64,000 nucleotides of DNA, from NCBI GenBank assembly GCA_964607765.1, contig CAZSNT010000032.1:5947-69946 (forward strand), written 5' to 3'. The notes beneath the pieces are model-generated. The model was given only the letters and a program-made list of their open reading frames with translations, ran no database searches and was not told the origin of the DNA. A program made the position numbers and the translations under genes. Each line of letters opens with the position of its first letter. Position 1 is the first letter of the stretch. Of the stretch, positions 8,705-17,151 are shown in pieces. The stretch is from CAZSNT01 sp964607765. Lineage in GTDB: Bacteria; Verrucomicrobiota; Lentisphaeria; Oligosphaerales; JABHEG01.

Positions 8705-9541
8705 ATGTCCAGGACACTCCATACGCGCAGCTACGGCCGCGCCGGTCCGCTTGTTGCCGTGCTGCACGGCGGTCCGGGCGCGCCGGGCACCATGGCGCCG
8801 GTTGCACGCGCACTGGCGAAGCGGTTCCGCGTTCTGGAACCGTGGCAGCGCCAGAGCGGCGGCCCGCCGCTGACCGTGGCGTTGCACGTACAGGACCTGC
8901 ATGAAGTGTTCACGTCACGCGGCGTGACATCGCGCCCGGTCCTGGTCGGGCACTCCTGGGGAGCGATGCTCGCGCTTGCCTACGCTGCCGCTTACCCGGA
9001 CGACACGGGACCGCTCGTGCTCATTGGCTGCGGCACGTTCGATGTTGTTGCGCGCGCAGAGCTCCGCAGAACGCGGAATGAGCGCATGGATGCGGCTGCA
9101 CGCCGGCGCTTTGCGCAATTCCTGGAGGGGGCCGGCACGTGCGATCAGGACCCGGCCGAGATCTACGAACTTATCCGTGCAGTGGACTCTTTCGATTCCC
9201 TGCCGGCGCCCGATGAGCAAGACACCGTCGAACACTTCGACCTGCGCGGAAACGAAGAGACGTGGCAGGACATGCTGCGGTGCCAACAGCAAGGTGTGTA
9301 CCCGCAGTCTTTCCGCGCGATTCGGTCGCCTGTTCTCATGATGCACGGGATACACGATCCGCACCCGGGACGGATGATTCGGGACAGTCTGAGGCCGCAT
9401 CTGCCGCAGCTCGAGTACCACGAGTGGGCGCGGTGTGGGCATGAGCCGTGGTCGGAAAGAGCTGTCCGGGAGGACTTCTTTGACCTCCTGGCAAGCTGGC
9501 TTTTGCAGAACACAGAACTCCTGGAAAGGGACGAATCATGA
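8705..9541 (+). CDS. Alpha/beta hydrolase, proline-iminopeptidase-like
   Basis: 278 residues with the alpha/beta-hydrolase fold. The oxyanion motif HGGPG (21-25) is typical of proline iminopeptidases and related amidases. The nucleophile elbow is GHSWG with Ser84, a late aspartate occurs in the MMHGIHDPHPG strand, and the catalytic His is about residue 246 (CGHEPW). No signal peptide, so cytoplasmic. I chose ATG 8705 over the GTG directly before it. Its stop overlaps the start of the GH9 gene by four bases (ATGA), so it probably forms an operon with a secreted glycoside hydrolase. Its substrate is unknown. Confidence 0.8.
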   Translation: MSRTLHTRSYGRAGPLVAVLHGGPGAPGTMAPVARALAKRFRVLEPWQRQSGGPPLTVALHVQDLHEVFTSRGVTSRPVLVGHSWGAMLALAYAAAYPDDTGPLVLIGCGTFDVVARAELRRTRNERMDAAARRRFAQFLEGAGTCDQDPAEIYELIRAVDSFDSLPAPDEQDTVEHFDLRGNEETWQDMLRCQQQGVYPQSFRAIRSPVLMMHGIHDPHPGRMIRDSLRPHLPQLEYHEWARCGHEPWSERAVREDFFDLLASWLLQNTELLERDES

Positions 9542-11964
9542 CAGCAGGACGCTCAGGAATCCTGGTTGGCACGATCGTGATGGCCGGCATGTGCGCAGCT
9601 GGTCGTGCACAGCCTGCCAAGCCGTATGACGGCCGCCTTGCCGTGACGCACGTGGGGATGGTTGCGCCCGACATCATGGGCGTGACGCTGCGGGCCGGCA
9701 AGATCGCGCACGGCGGTCAGGTCCCGTACGAGGCGCAGCCCGGCGATCGTGTCAGCCGCGAAGGAGCTCAGCGCTGGGTCTCTCGTCGCGGGCGCTACAT
9801 TGGCTCGCTCGTGGGTAGGGATGAGCGACTGATCTACACCCCTGACCGCTACGTTGGGGCACGGCTGGACAGCAACTGGGCCGATGCGCCGGCCAGTTAC
9901 CGGGTCACGTCTGCCGACGATCCGGGTTACACCGCTGGAATCGTGCCCGCAGCGGCATTCCGCAAGACGCGGCCGACTGATCTCGGGCGGGTCGGCCCCC
10001 GCAACGCCTGGCAGTTCGACTCGCCGAGCGAAAGCGTGGTCTACCTGCGCCTGCCTCGCCCCCTCAGCCAGGGCAAGTCCTACCAGGTGAGCTTCCAAGG
10101 CGCACCGCTGGCGCCGCTGACGCTGCGTTACGAGCCGCGGCAGCTGCGCAGCGAGGCAGTGCACGTATCGCAGGTGGGCTTCCATCCCGGCGACCCCGCG
10201 AAAGTCGCCTTCCTTTCGTGTTGGCTGGGCAGTGGCGGGCCGCTCGACTACCGGCCGGGCCTGGGGTTCGAGGTGGTCGATGTGGGCACCGGCCGCGTCG
10301 TGTTCAAGGGCGCTACCGTTCTGGCGAAAGCGAAGGACGACCGGACCGAGGACGCCTACAAGCGCAATTTCAACGGCACGGACGTGTACGTCATGGACTT
10401 TGCCGGGCTGCGGCGACCGGGTCGGTACGTGGTGTCGGTGCAGGGGATTGGCTGTTCCCATCCGTTTGCGATTCGCGACGACGCGTGGCGCGCTGCGTTC
10501 ACCGTGTCGGCGCGCGGCTTCTACCATCAGCGCAGCGGCATCGCGCTCGGGCCGCCCTACACCACGTTTCGGCGTGCGCGCTCCTTCCATCCGGCTGACG
10601 GCGTTACGGTCCGCGCGTCGTCCTGTGCGCTGATGGACAGTGGCAATGGGCTGAACTACCGCGGCTCGGACAAGAACAACTTCCAGCAGCTGGTGGCCGG
10701 CAAGACAGACCGGATCGTGCCTGACGCGTGGGGTGCGTACATGGATGCGGGGGATTGGGACCGGCGCATCCAGCACTTGGTGGTCTCGCACTACCTGTTG
10801 GAGCTGTTCGAGATGTTCCCCGGCTACTTCGATGGGCTGACGCTCAACATCCCCGAATCGAACGACGGGCTGCCTGACCTCGTGTCGGAGGCACTGTTCA
10901 ACCTGGACGGTTACCGTCGCATGCAGGCTGCAGACGGCGGCATCCGCGGCGGCATCGAATCAGCCGAGCATCCCAGGGTGGGCGAGGGCTCGTGGCAGGA
11001 ATCGCTCGATGTGTTCGCCTACGCGCCCGGGATCTGGTCGAGCCACTGGTACGCCGGCGCCGCTGCGCGGGCTGCCACAGTGCTGAGATCTCTGGCGTCT
11101 GACGTGGCGTCGGTCTACACAGACAGCGCCGTTCGTGCGATGGAGTACGCGGAGAGACGCTGGCCCGAGTTGGGGCAACCCAACGTGAAGGGCGGCGGCG
11201 TTGTCGACACACGTAACATGGCCGCGGCGGCGCTGTACCGGCTGACCGGCGACGAGCGCTGGCATCGTGTCTTCCTCGAGACCACGGCGTTCACGGACCC
11301 GAAGGCTGACGTGTTCAAGTGGCCCACGCACGAGCAGCGTGACAGTGCTTGGGTCTACCTGAACACGAAACGGGAGGATGTGAACCGAGCCGTGCAGCGA
11401 AACTGCCGCGCCGCGACGCTGCGGGAGGCGGACGAACGCGTTCGGGGTGTCCGCAAGACCGGGTTCCGCTGGACCAGGAACCCGTGGCGACCTGCCTCGT
11501 GGGGGAGTTTCTCCGTACCGGATGCCATCGGCCTGGTTCGGGCTCACCGAGTGACGGGAGATCCGCGGTACCTGAGTGCCGCTGTGCTGACCTGTCAGTT
11601 CACGGTCGGAGCCAACCCCATGAACCTCTGTCTGACCACAGGGCTGGGGCACAAAGCCCCGCTCCATCCGTTGCACATCGACTCACGCGTGACGGACCAG
11701 CCACCCCCGGCAGGCCTGACCGTCTTCGGGCCGCTCGGACACAAGGAGGGCAAGGGCCAGTGGGGGCAGAAGCTGGCGAGCCAGACGCTGTTCCCGGCCT
11801 TCGAGAAGTGGCCGGTTGCGGAAGCCTATTGGGACGTGTTCTGGTACCCGGCTATGTGCGAGTTCACCGTGCAGGGATCAATGGCGCCGACGGCGTACGT
11901 GTTCGGGTATCTGGCCGCGTGTGAGCGTGGTCAGGCACAGAGCGGGATGAGGTCGTTGAGGTAA
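9538..11964 (+). CDS. Glycoside hydrolase family 9 (endoglucanase-like), secreted
   Basis: 808 residues. A signal peptide covers about residues 1-24, a long N-terminal beta-rich region includes a CelD_N/Ig-like domain (SEAVHVSQVGFHPGDPAKVA is its usual opening), and the (alpha/alpha)6 GH9 domain occupies roughly residues 300-800. The GH9 signature DAGDWD has aspartates at 403 and 406, and the C-terminal general acid is most likely Glu775 in MCEFTVQGS. The substrate could be cellulose, mixed-linkage glucan or xyloglucan. Translation is coupled to the upstream hydrolase by an ATGA overlap. The last 34 bases overlap the convergent sigma-factor gene. Confidence 0.88.
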   Translation: MTAGRSGILVGTIVMAGMCAAGRAQPAKPYDGRLAVTHVGMVAPDIMGVTLRAGKIAHGGQVPYEAQPGDRVSREGAQRWVSRRGRYIGSLVGRDERLIYTPDRYVGARLDSNWADAPASYRVTSADDPGYTAGIVPAAAFRKTRPTDLGRVGPRNAWQFDSPSESVVYLRLPRPLSQGKSYQVSFQGAPLAPLTLRYEPRQLRSEAVHVSQVGFHPGDPAKVAFLSCWLGSGGPLDYRPGLGFEVVDVGTGRVVFKGATVLAKAKDDRTEDAYKRNFNGTDVYVMDFAGLRRPGRYVVSVQGIGCSHPFAIRDDAWRAAFTVSARGFYHQRSGIALGPPYTTFRRARSFHPADGVTVRASSCALMDSGNGLNYRGSDKNNFQQLVAGKTDRIVPDAWGAYMDAGDWDRRIQHLVVSHYLLELFEMFPGYFDGLTLNIPESNDGLPDLVSEALFNLDGYRRMQAADGGIRGGIESAEHPRVGEGSWQESLDVFAYAPGIWSSHWYAGAAARAATVLRSLASDVASVYTDSAVRAMEYAERRWPELGQPNVKGGGVVDTRNMAAAALYRLTGDERWHRVFLETTAFTDPKADVFKWPTHEQRDSAWVYLNTKREDVNRAVQRNCRAATLREADERVRGVRKTGFRWTRNPWRPASWGSFSVPDAIGLVRAHRVTGDPRYLSAAVLTCQFTVGANPMNLCLTTGLGHKAPLHPLHIDSRVTDQPPPAGLTVFGPLGHKEGKGQWGQKLASQTLFPAFEKWPVAEAYWDVFWYPAMCEFTVQGSMAPTAYVFGYLAACERGQAQSGMRSLR

Positions 11965-12758
11965 GGGCGCGCCAGGCGTCTGAGCCGGCCGAGGGCGCTC
12001 TTCTGGATCTGCCGGACGCGCTCGCTGGACACACCGAAGTGACGGGCGATACGGGCGAATGTCTGTGGGCCGTCGCCGCTCATGCCGAAGTACATGCGTA
12101 CGATACGGTGCTCGCGCTCGTCCAACTGCTCGAGCAGGAGTTGGAGGAGCCGAGACGCGTCTTCCGTTGCTGTTGCCCAATCAGGAGACGCGTCCCGGCA
12201 GGTCGCGTGACCCTCGATGCTGCGCCCCGCATCGGCGCCATCCGCGTCGGTACTGCTGTAAACGAACGCGCTGACGTTCGCGAACCGGAGCTTGCGGATC
12301 CTGTCCTCGCTGATCTGCAGAAGTTCGCCCATTTCACGGTCAGTCGGTTCCCGCCCCAGTTCATGCTGCAGCTCGCTCTGGGCATGTTGCAGCTTCCGCA
12401 CGTTGCTCGCAGTGCCCTCCGGGATGTGGATGAGGCGGCCGTGCTTCTGCAGTGCGCGCCGGACGTAGCGTTCGATCCAGTACGTGGCGTAGGTCGAGAA
12501 GCACAGGCCGCGGCCAGGGTCGAACTTGTCAATTGCACGCAGCAGCCCGATGTTCCCCTCCGCCGCCAAGTCAGCGAACGCCACGCCGCGGTTCGTGAAC
12601 CGGCGCGCGACCCAGTGGACCAGTGACTGATGCCTGGCGGCCACCTCGGCGAGGGCCGTGGCGGCGGCTCCCTCGTCTGTGCCGCGGATAGTGCGGAACG
12701 CGTGTGCCTCGTTTCGCGGCATCTGAGCGGTTCCTGATTTGCTTGTTGCTCTTGGCAT
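11931..12758 (-). CDS. Sigma-70 family RNA polymerase sigma factor (RpoD/SigA-like, short)
   Basis: 275 residues comprising regions 2, 3 and 4. Region 2 is clear: RHQSLVHWVARRF, then DLAAEGNIGLLRAIDKFDPGRG, FSTYATYWIERYVRRAL. Region 3 contains ELGREPTDREMGELLQIS. Region 4 is LDEREHRIVRMYFGMSGDGP with the helix-turn-helix FARIARHFGVSSERVRQIQKSALGRLRRLA. Region 1.1 is missing and the region 3-4 linker is Asp/Ala-rich, so this is an alternative (group 2/3) factor rather than the housekeeping one. A sigma-54-like promoter lies upstream at 12829-12844, suggesting it sits below a sigma-54 activator such as the NtrC-type regulator at 14072. Its 3' end overlaps the GH9 gene. Confidence 0.9.
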   Translation of the reverse strand: MPRATSKSGTAQMPRNEAHAFRTIRGTDEGAAATALAEVAARHQSLVHWVARRFTNRGVAFADLAAEGNIGLLRAIDKFDPGRGLCFSTYATYWIERYVRRALQKHGRLIHIPEGTASNVRKLQHAQSELQHELGREPTDREMGELLQISEDRIRKLRFANVSAFVYSSTDADGADAGRSIEGHATCRDASPDWATATEDASRLLQLLLEQLDEREHRIVRMYFGMSGDGPQTFARIARHFGVSSERVRQIQKSALGRLRRLARPYLNDLIPLCA

Positions 12759-12828
12759 GTGACTCGCCTGTGTAGTCTCGGTTTGCTTAGCCGTTCGACG
12801 GCTTGGACCACGCTGCTGTTTGGCACAA

Positions 12829-12844
12829 TGCAGTTACCATGCCA
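12829..12844 (-). promoter_or_regulatory. Candidate sigma-54 promoter upstream of the sigma factor gene
   Basis: Read on the minus strand the sequence is TGGCATG-GTAA-CTGCA. It matches the sigma-54 consensus TGGCAYR-N4-TTGCW at every position but one, with the invariant GG and GC dinucleotides exactly 12 bases apart. The predicted transcription start is about 58 bases upstream of the sigma-factor ATG (12758). The surrounding 319-base gap (12759-13077), divergent to the histidine kinase gene, shows nothing else I can identify. Confidence 0.55.
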
Positions 12845-13077
12845 TGTTAGCGTTGACGTGTGGCAAACGGCGAAGTGCGCGAGGCACGCACGCCCCACGC
12901 CACGGCCGCGTCTCAGGCAGTACACGCGTGCCTGGGCTCTGCAGCAGAACCGTCACGCAACTGGGACGTTGGCCGGTGCGCGTGGGCGCTGCGGCGGAGC
13001 GCCCGATGGACGTCCGAGCGCGCAATAATTGCGGACTGCGCAATATCTGCGCAGCCAGTGGAGGGATGGACCGCCCG

Positions 13078-13983
13078 ATGCCTGATGCCGTTGTGACGAA
13101 GCGGATGTGGCACTTTCTCGCCGCTGTCATGGTGGCGGGCGCGACTCTCGTGTTGCGGTTTGGCCCGCGGGTTTTCGACCCGCAGCGGTCTTCCCGGGGT
13201 GATCTGATTCTGGTCATTCTGGTGTTGGCGCTTGCGCTGGGCACGGCTCTGGCGCTGGCCGTATCGCTCCTGGTGCGCAACAGGCGGCTCCATCAGGAAT
13301 TGCTGGCAGCTACCCAGCGCCGCATTCAGGTTGAGGAGCTGACTTTGGCGGCAGCAGGCCTGGCGCACGAGACCAAGAATCCGCTGGGCATCATACGCGG
13401 CCTGGCCCAACAGATCGCGGCGGACGATGCGGACGACACGGACGCGAGGCAGAAGGCCGAGCAGATCATGGAGGAGGCCGATGTCACCACGGCGCGGCTC
13501 GGCGACTTCATCCGCTACGCCAAAATGCGGGAACCGGAGTTCAGCGAGGTCAATGCGCTGCCGTACCTGACCGAGATCTGTGAGCTGGTCCGGCGCGACT
13601 TCGAGTCGAACGGCGTGACATTTGAGCTGGATCTGTCCGACCTGCGGATCATCGCGGACCGTGAGATGCTGTCGCAGATTCTGCTCAATCTGCTGAACAA
13701 CTGTCTGAAAGCCACCGAATCCGGCAGCCGCGTGTTGATCGAGCTGCAGCGTGAGCGAGGCAACACGGCCTGCCTGACAGTGTCCGATACCGGCCTCGGC
13801 ATATCGAAGGACTTTCTGCCGTTCGTCTTCAAGCCCTACATGAGCAGGAGCCGCGGCGGGTACGGTCTCGGCCTGGCCATCGTCAAGCGCATAGTGGAGC
13901 GTTCGGGCTGGGACATCAGCCTGGAGTCCGAGGAAGGCAAGGGCACGGCTATCCGCATCACCGGCGTTCGAGTTGTGGCTTGA
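13078..13983 (+). CDS. Sensor histidine kinase with two membrane segments
   Basis: 301 residues. Two hydrophobic segments (about 11-27 and 42-66) are separated by only a short extracytoplasmic loop, so it probably senses a membrane or cytoplasmic signal. The HisKA H-box is GLAHETKNP with His97. The ATPase domain has an N-box LLNLLNNCLKA, G1 VSDTGLGIS and G2 GGYGLGLAIVKRI. The start is uncertain: ATG 13078 lies 13 bases after GAGG, while ATG 13066 is too close to the same site. It is followed by an NtrC-type regulator and two SPFH genes, so it is presumably the cognate kinase of that regulator. Confidence 0.88.
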   Translation: MPDAVVTKRMWHFLAAVMVAGATLVLRFGPRVFDPQRSSRGDLILVILVLALALGTALALAVSLLVRNRRLHQELLAATQRRIQVEELTLAAAGLAHETKNPLGIIRGLAQQIAADDADDTDARQKAEQIMEEADVTTARLGDFIRYAKMREPEFSEVNALPYLTEICELVRRDFESNGVTFELDLSDLRIIADREMLSQILLNLLNNCLKATESGSRVLIELQRERGNTACLTVSDTGLGISKDFLPFVFKPYMSRSRGGYGLGLAIVKRIVERSGWDISLESEEGKGTAIRITGVRVVA

Positions 13984-13987
13984 GCAC

Positions 13988-14051
13988 AACGCCTAACAAA
14001 ACTAAACCCTAACGCCTAACAACTAACGCCTAGCGCCTAACAACTAACGCC
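13988..14051 (+). repeat. Degenerate CGCCTAACAACTAA tandem repeat
   Basis: A low-complexity, A/C-rich tract between the kinase and regulator genes. An 18-base unit, CGCCTAACAACTAACGCC, is perfect at 14013-14030 and 14034-14051; looser copies precede it from 13988. It ends directly before the AAGGAG ribosome-binding site of the regulator gene. It recalls the tract after cysH in placement and style but not in sequence. Confidence 0.85.
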
Positions 14052-14071
14052 CCAAGGAGCAACAGGCAATT

Positions 14072-15394
14072 ATGCCACGGCTGATTTTGGTAATCGATGA
14101 CATTGCCCGCTATCGGCAGCTCTATGCCGAAACACTCAGGAAAGCGGGTTTCGATGTCCGCACGGCTGCCTCGGCCGAGGATGCGTGGCAGGTGATGCCG
14201 GAGCGTCAGCCGGACATGATCGTCAGCGACATCCGTATGCCGGGAGAAGATGGGATCTCGTTCCTGCAGGAAGTACTGTCCCGGTACCCGGGCCTGCCCT
14301 GTCTGCTGATCACTGCCTACGCAGATATAAAGGACGCGGTTACCGCGCTCAAACTGGGCGCCACCGACTATCTTGAGAAGCCGATTGACCTGGATGAGTT
14401 GGTTGCGGCCGTGCGCGACGCGTTGGGAGAGCACTCCGGCTCGGAGCAGGCCGAGGCGCTGCCGGCCGAGCTGCTCGAAGGCGTGGTGGCCCAATCGCCC
14501 GTGATGCGGTCGCTGCTGCAGGATGCCTACCAGGTTGCTGCATCCGAAGCGACCGTGCTGATCACAGGCGAGAGCGGCACGGGCAAGAGTGTCCTGGCCG
14601 AGTTCATCCACCGCTGCAGTCCGCGGTCCCGGGCGTCCTTGGTCGCTCTGAACTGCGGGGCGCTTCCCGCCAACGTGCTTGCCAGCGAACTGTTCGGGCA
14701 CATCAAAGGCGCATTCACTGGGGCCGTGTCCGCGCGCAGCGGGATATTTCGCCAGGCGCACGGCGGTACACTGTTCCTGGACGAAATCGGGGATATGCCG
14801 CTGGAGCTGCAGCCATCGCTGCTGCGGGTCATTGAGACGGGGTGTGTCTCGCCCGTGGGCAGCGACAGCGAGGTGTCAACGGACGTGCGCCTGATCGTGG
14901 CGACCAATCGGGATCTGTCCGAGGAGGTGGAAGCCGGTCAGTTCCGCGAGGACCTTTTCTACCGGATCAATGTGATCGCTTTCGACGTTCCGCCGCTGCG
15001 TGAACGGCTCGAGGACATCCTGCCGCTGGCGCGCCACTTCCTGTCGGCGCGCTCGAGCCCGAAACGACTCTCCGGAGCAGCGGCCCAGATCCTGCAGGCC
15101 TACTCGTGGCCGGGCAATACACGGGAGCTGGCGAATGCTATGGAACGCGCGGCGATTCTCTCCAACACGGATGTGATCCTGCCCGAGAGTTTCCCGCCGG
15201 CCGTGGTCCGCGGGGCCGAAACCGGGGACGCGATCTCAGACCCCGGTGCAGTGAAGACAATCCTCGAAGCGGAGAAGGAGGCGATTCGGGCAGCGTTGAC
15301 GAGCACGGACGGCAACCGCACCAAGGCTGCCGAACTGCTCGGGATCAGCCGCCGCGCGCTGGTCTACAAGCTGAAGCGCATGGGAATCAACTAG
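14072..15394 (+). CDS. NtrC-family sigma-54-dependent response regulator
   Basis: 440 residues in the standard three-domain order. The receiver domain has D9/D10, phospho-acceptor D53 (VSDIRMPG), T81 and K103. The AAA+ domain has Walker A GESGTGKS (166-173), the sigma-54-contacting loop GAFTGA (213-218) intact, and Walker B LFLDEIGD around 235-241. The C-terminal Fis-type helix-turn-helix is about residues 400-440 (GNRTKAAELLGISRRALVYKL). ATG 14072 has AAGGAGC 11 bases upstream. It should activate sigma-54 promoters; the best candidate nearby drives the sigma-factor gene at 11931-12758. Only 17 bases separate it from the first SPFH gene. Confidence 0.95.
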   Translation: MPRLILVIDDIARYRQLYAETLRKAGFDVRTAASAEDAWQVMPERQPDMIVSDIRMPGEDGISFLQEVLSRYPGLPCLLITAYADIKDAVTALKLGATDYLEKPIDLDELVAAVRDALGEHSGSEQAEALPAELLEGVVAQSPVMRSLLQDAYQVAASEATVLITGESGTGKSVLAEFIHRCSPRSRASLVALNCGALPANVLASELFGHIKGAFTGAVSARSGIFRQAHGGTLFLDEIGDMPLELQPSLLRVIETGCVSPVGSDSEVSTDVRLIVATNRDLSEEVEAGQFREDLFYRINVIAFDVPPLRERLEDILPLARHFLSARSSPKRLSGAAAQILQAYSWPGNTRELANAMERAAILSNTDVILPESFPPAVVRGAETGDAISDPGAVKTILEAEKEAIRAALTSTDGNRTKAAELLGISRRALVYKLKRMGIN

Positions 15395-15411
15395 TAAAAG
15401 GAGGCGATGGC

Positions 15412-17130
15412 ATGGCGATACAGTTTGGCAGCGGCAACGACGGCGGGGACGGCGGGGAGTGGCGTTCCGAGCGTCCGCCGTCGATTCCGGGCGGCGGATT
15501 CGGGGTGACGCTTGGGTTGGCCCCCATTCTGGCGCTGGTGATCGGCGCGGGTGTGTTCATGTGGATGCATTGCCGGATCCAGGTGGACAAGGGCCACATT
15601 GTGATGCTGATGAAGAAGACCGGCAAAGACCTGAGCAACGACATGGTCCTGGCTCCGGACTCGTCCCACAAGGGGCCGCAGTTCGACATCCTGAAAGAGG
15701 GCCGTCACTTCAAGAACCCCTACTTCTGGCAGTGGTCCAGGCCGCAGCCGGCGATCGTGATCCCGAAAGGCAAGGTCGGCATCAAGGTCCGGCGCTACGG
15801 CAAGCAGTTGGCGGCGGAGCAGGTCGTGGCGGCTTCGGCCGAGCACAAAGGCATCGCTCCCGAGCCGATCACCCCGGGGCGCCACTACATCAATACGTGG
15901 GCTTACGACATCTACACGGTCGACATGGTGAAGATCGAGCCCGGGTTCATGGGCATTGTCACGCTGCTGGTGGGCGACGCGCCCGAGGATGCGAACGTAT
16001 TCGTCGTGCGCGAAGGTGAACGCGGCACTCAGCCCGAGTTGTTGATGCCGGGAACGCACCCGCGGTACAGCAATCCCTACGTTTACAAAGTGACACCGTT
16101 CGACGTGCGGTCGCACAAGTTCGAAATGGGCGGCGACTACCGCGTCATTTTTCCCTCGAAGGATGGTTGGGAGATCACGGTTGAGGGCACGATTGAATGG
16201 GCTGTCGAGACGAAGATGCTGCCGGAGCTTTTCGTGAAGTACGTGGACGCCAGCGACCTGAAGGCATCCGGGGGCATGATGAACGTTCAGCGCAAGCTGA
16301 TTCTGCCGTTTGCTCGGTCGTTTTTCCGCACCGTGGGCGGTCGGCACAAAGCGGTGGACTACATCACGGGTACAACGCGCGTTGAGGTCCAGCGCCAGGT
16401 GGAGAGCTCGCTGGCTGACGCCTGCGCGAAGGAAGGCGTGATCATCCGTTCGTTCGTGATCAAGTCGACCGTGCCGCCGGACGAGATCCGCAAGCAGTAT
16501 CAACGCCGCGAGATTGCCCTGCGCGACATGGACCGGTTCGGACAGGAGATTATCACGGAAATCGGGAATGTGGTTGGGGATCCCATCCTGAACGGACAGG
16601 GCAAACAGAAGCTCGACCCGGCGGGCGAGCCCATGGTCAAGCCTCATCTTGACGAGGACGGCAAGCCGATGCGCGAGGGCGGACGCCTGGCGCAGGCATT
16701 GGAAGAGCGCAAGAAGGACCGCGAGTCGCAGCTTGGCGACGTCCGTGCGGATATCGCAGAGAAGCTCCGGGAAGCGGAGGAATACTCCAAAGTGGAAGTG
16801 ACCAAAGCGAGCAGGGAGCGCGATGTTGCCGAGATCAACTTGAAGGCTGCGCAGGACAGGGCGGAGGCGAAGATCGCCACCGGGCTGGCTGCGGCTTATG
16901 TGATGGACGTGAATAACCGAGCCGAGGCGGCGGGTGTCGCGGCCAAAGTGGAAGCGTTCGGCGGCCAGGGCGAGGAATACGCACAGTTCGAGCTGATCTC
17001 CAAGCTGGCCCCGCGTGTGCGCTCCTACCAGGGCAACACGGACGGCGAGTCGGCCTCGTGGATCAATCGGTACCTGAGTCCCGGCAAGCTCGTACCGGCT
17101 TCAGAAGCTCAAAACAAGGCCGCCAAGTAG
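15412..17130 (+). CDS. SPFH/Band-7 domain membrane protein (first of two)
   Basis: 572 residues. A Gly/Asp-rich N-terminus is followed by one membrane segment (about 31-52), then an SPFH/Band-7 region with typical blocks such as KIEPGFMGIVTLLVGD and VEGTIEWAVETKMLPELFVKYVD. A charged C-terminal region (about 400-520) is strongly helical and likely coiled coil (LEERKKDRESQLGDVRADIAEK onward), as in flotillin/stomatin proteins that form membrane microdomains. ATG 15412 has AAGGAGG about 8 bases upstream. It lies 17 bases after the NtrC-type regulator and 21 bases before a second SPFH gene. Its precise role is unknown; membrane-stress sensing or scaffolding is inferred from family and context. 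Confidence 0.82.
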   Translation: MAIQFGSGNDGGDGGEWRSERPPSIPGGGFGVTLGLAPILALVIGAGVFMWMHCRIQVDKGHIVMLMKKTGKDLSNDMVLAPDSSHKGPQFDILKEGRHFKNPYFWQWSRPQPAIVIPKGKVGIKVRRYGKQLAAEQVVAASAEHKGIAPEPITPGRHYINTWAYDIYTVDMVKIEPGFMGIVTLLVGDAPEDANVFVVREGERGTQPELLMPGTHPRYSNPYVYKVTPFDVRSHKFEMGGDYRVIFPSKDGWEITVEGTIEWAVETKMLPELFVKYVDASDLKASGGMMNVQRKLILPFARSFFRTVGGRHKAVDYITGTTRVEVQRQVESSLADACAKEGVIIRSFVIKSTVPPDEIRKQYQRREIALRDMDRFGQEIITEIGNVVGDPILNGQGKQKLDPAGEPMVKPHLDEDGKPMREGGRLAQALEERKKDRESQLGDVRADIAEKLREAEEYSKVEVTKASRERDVAEINLKAAQDRAEAKIATGLAAAYVMDVNNRAEAAGVAAKVEAFGGQGEEYAQFELISKLAPRVRSYQGNTDGESASWINRYLSPGKLVPASEAQNKAAK

Positions 17131-17151
17131 CGGGAACGAGGAGACGGACCA

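Noticed and set aside
12821..12836. Second sigma-54 promoter on the plus strand driving the histidine kinase
   Set aside because: TGGCAC is present, but the -12 element is missing at the required distance.
15391..16647. Antisense reading frame opposite the first SPFH gene
   Set aside because: It is a mirror of the SPFH codon pattern with no recognisable protein features.
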